Source: Gallionellaceae bacterium CG11_big_fil_rev_8_21_14_0_20_60_62 (GTDB lineage: Bacteria > Pseudomonadota > Gammaproteobacteria > Burkholderiales > Gallionellaceae). Taken from it: 6,511 bases of DNA. Where the stretch lies: the NCBI GenBank assembly GCA_002787455.1, contig PCWU01000132.1:1-6511 (forward strand), written 5' to 3'. The notes under the pieces are model-generated. The model had not been told where the DNA came from. It saw only the letters and a list, made by a program, of their open reading frames with translations, and did not search any database. The position numbers and the translations under genes were made by a program. Each line of letters starts with the position of its first letter. Positions within the stretch are counted from its first letter, which is position 1. Shown here piece after piece: positions 6,436 through 6,511 of this stretch.

Positions 6436-6511
6436 TTATTTGGATTCGGCGCCGCTCACCTTGAGCGACACCACCTTTTCCGTTGCTTCACTGATATGCG
6501 CCAATTTGCCC
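6436..6511 (-). CDS. C-terminal end of a protein, possibly a bactofilin (partial)
   Basis: Only the last 24 residues are visible, starting GKLAHISEATEKVVSLKVSG and ending with TAA at 6436-6438. The frame is open to the right edge. The short spacing to erpA and the same strand make it a likely operon partner. The hydrophilic, non-catalytic tail preceded by a G-K-L segment resembles the end of bactofilins (polymer-forming cytoskeletal proteins), and I recall a bactofilin gene next to erpA in several Betaproteobacteria. The fragment is too short for the sequence alone to prove this. Confidence 0.5.
   Translation of the reverse strand, partial: GKLAHISEATEKVVSLKVSGAESK

Overview
The window looks like a betaproteobacterial chromosome segment, with Gallionellaceae/Nitrosomonadales-type lithotrophs as the best guess. 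The grounds are moderately high GC, the neighbourhood tyrS / M23 peptidase / anmK / erpA (which I recall as common in Betaproteobacteria), and a c-type cytochrome cassette beside it. The taxonomic call is inference; there is no rRNA or other marker here.

Layout. On the minus strand, from about 2079 down to position 1 and beyond, lies a three-gene redox cassette. In transcription order it encodes a secreted diheme cytochrome resembling the cytochrome subunit of flavocytochrome c sulfide dehydrogenase (1447-2079), a membrane-anchored NapC/NirT-type tetraheme quinol dehydrogenase (836-1414), and a secreted protein of unrecognised family with a His/Cys cluster and an EF-hand-like loop (start at 675, running off the left edge). 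None of the three appears to start with ATG, and two share nearly the same ribosome-binding site. The 185-base gap upstream (2080-2264) holds several small inverted repeats but no clear promoter or terminator.

The rest is housekeeping. Tyrosyl-tRNA synthetase (2265-3461, minus) is divergent from a MepM-like M23 peptidoglycan endopeptidase (3632-4924, plus). The endopeptidase is followed with zero spacing, and in the same reading frame, by anhydro-N-acetylmuramic acid kinase (4925-6022, plus). One perfect 32-base palindrome (6021-6052) serves as terminator for anmK and for the convergent Fe-S carrier gene erpA (6068-6418, minus). The last 76 bases hold the 3' end of one more minus-strand gene, possibly a bactofilin.

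How they work together. The M23 peptidase and AnmK both act in peptidoglycan turnover: one cuts cross-links in the periplasm, the other returns the anhydromuropeptide sugar to the cytoplasmic pool. The NapC-like protein and the diheme cytochrome could form a quinone-pool/periplasm electron wire, with the third protein as the likely specific, undescribed component. That cassette is the part of the window most likely to be new biology.
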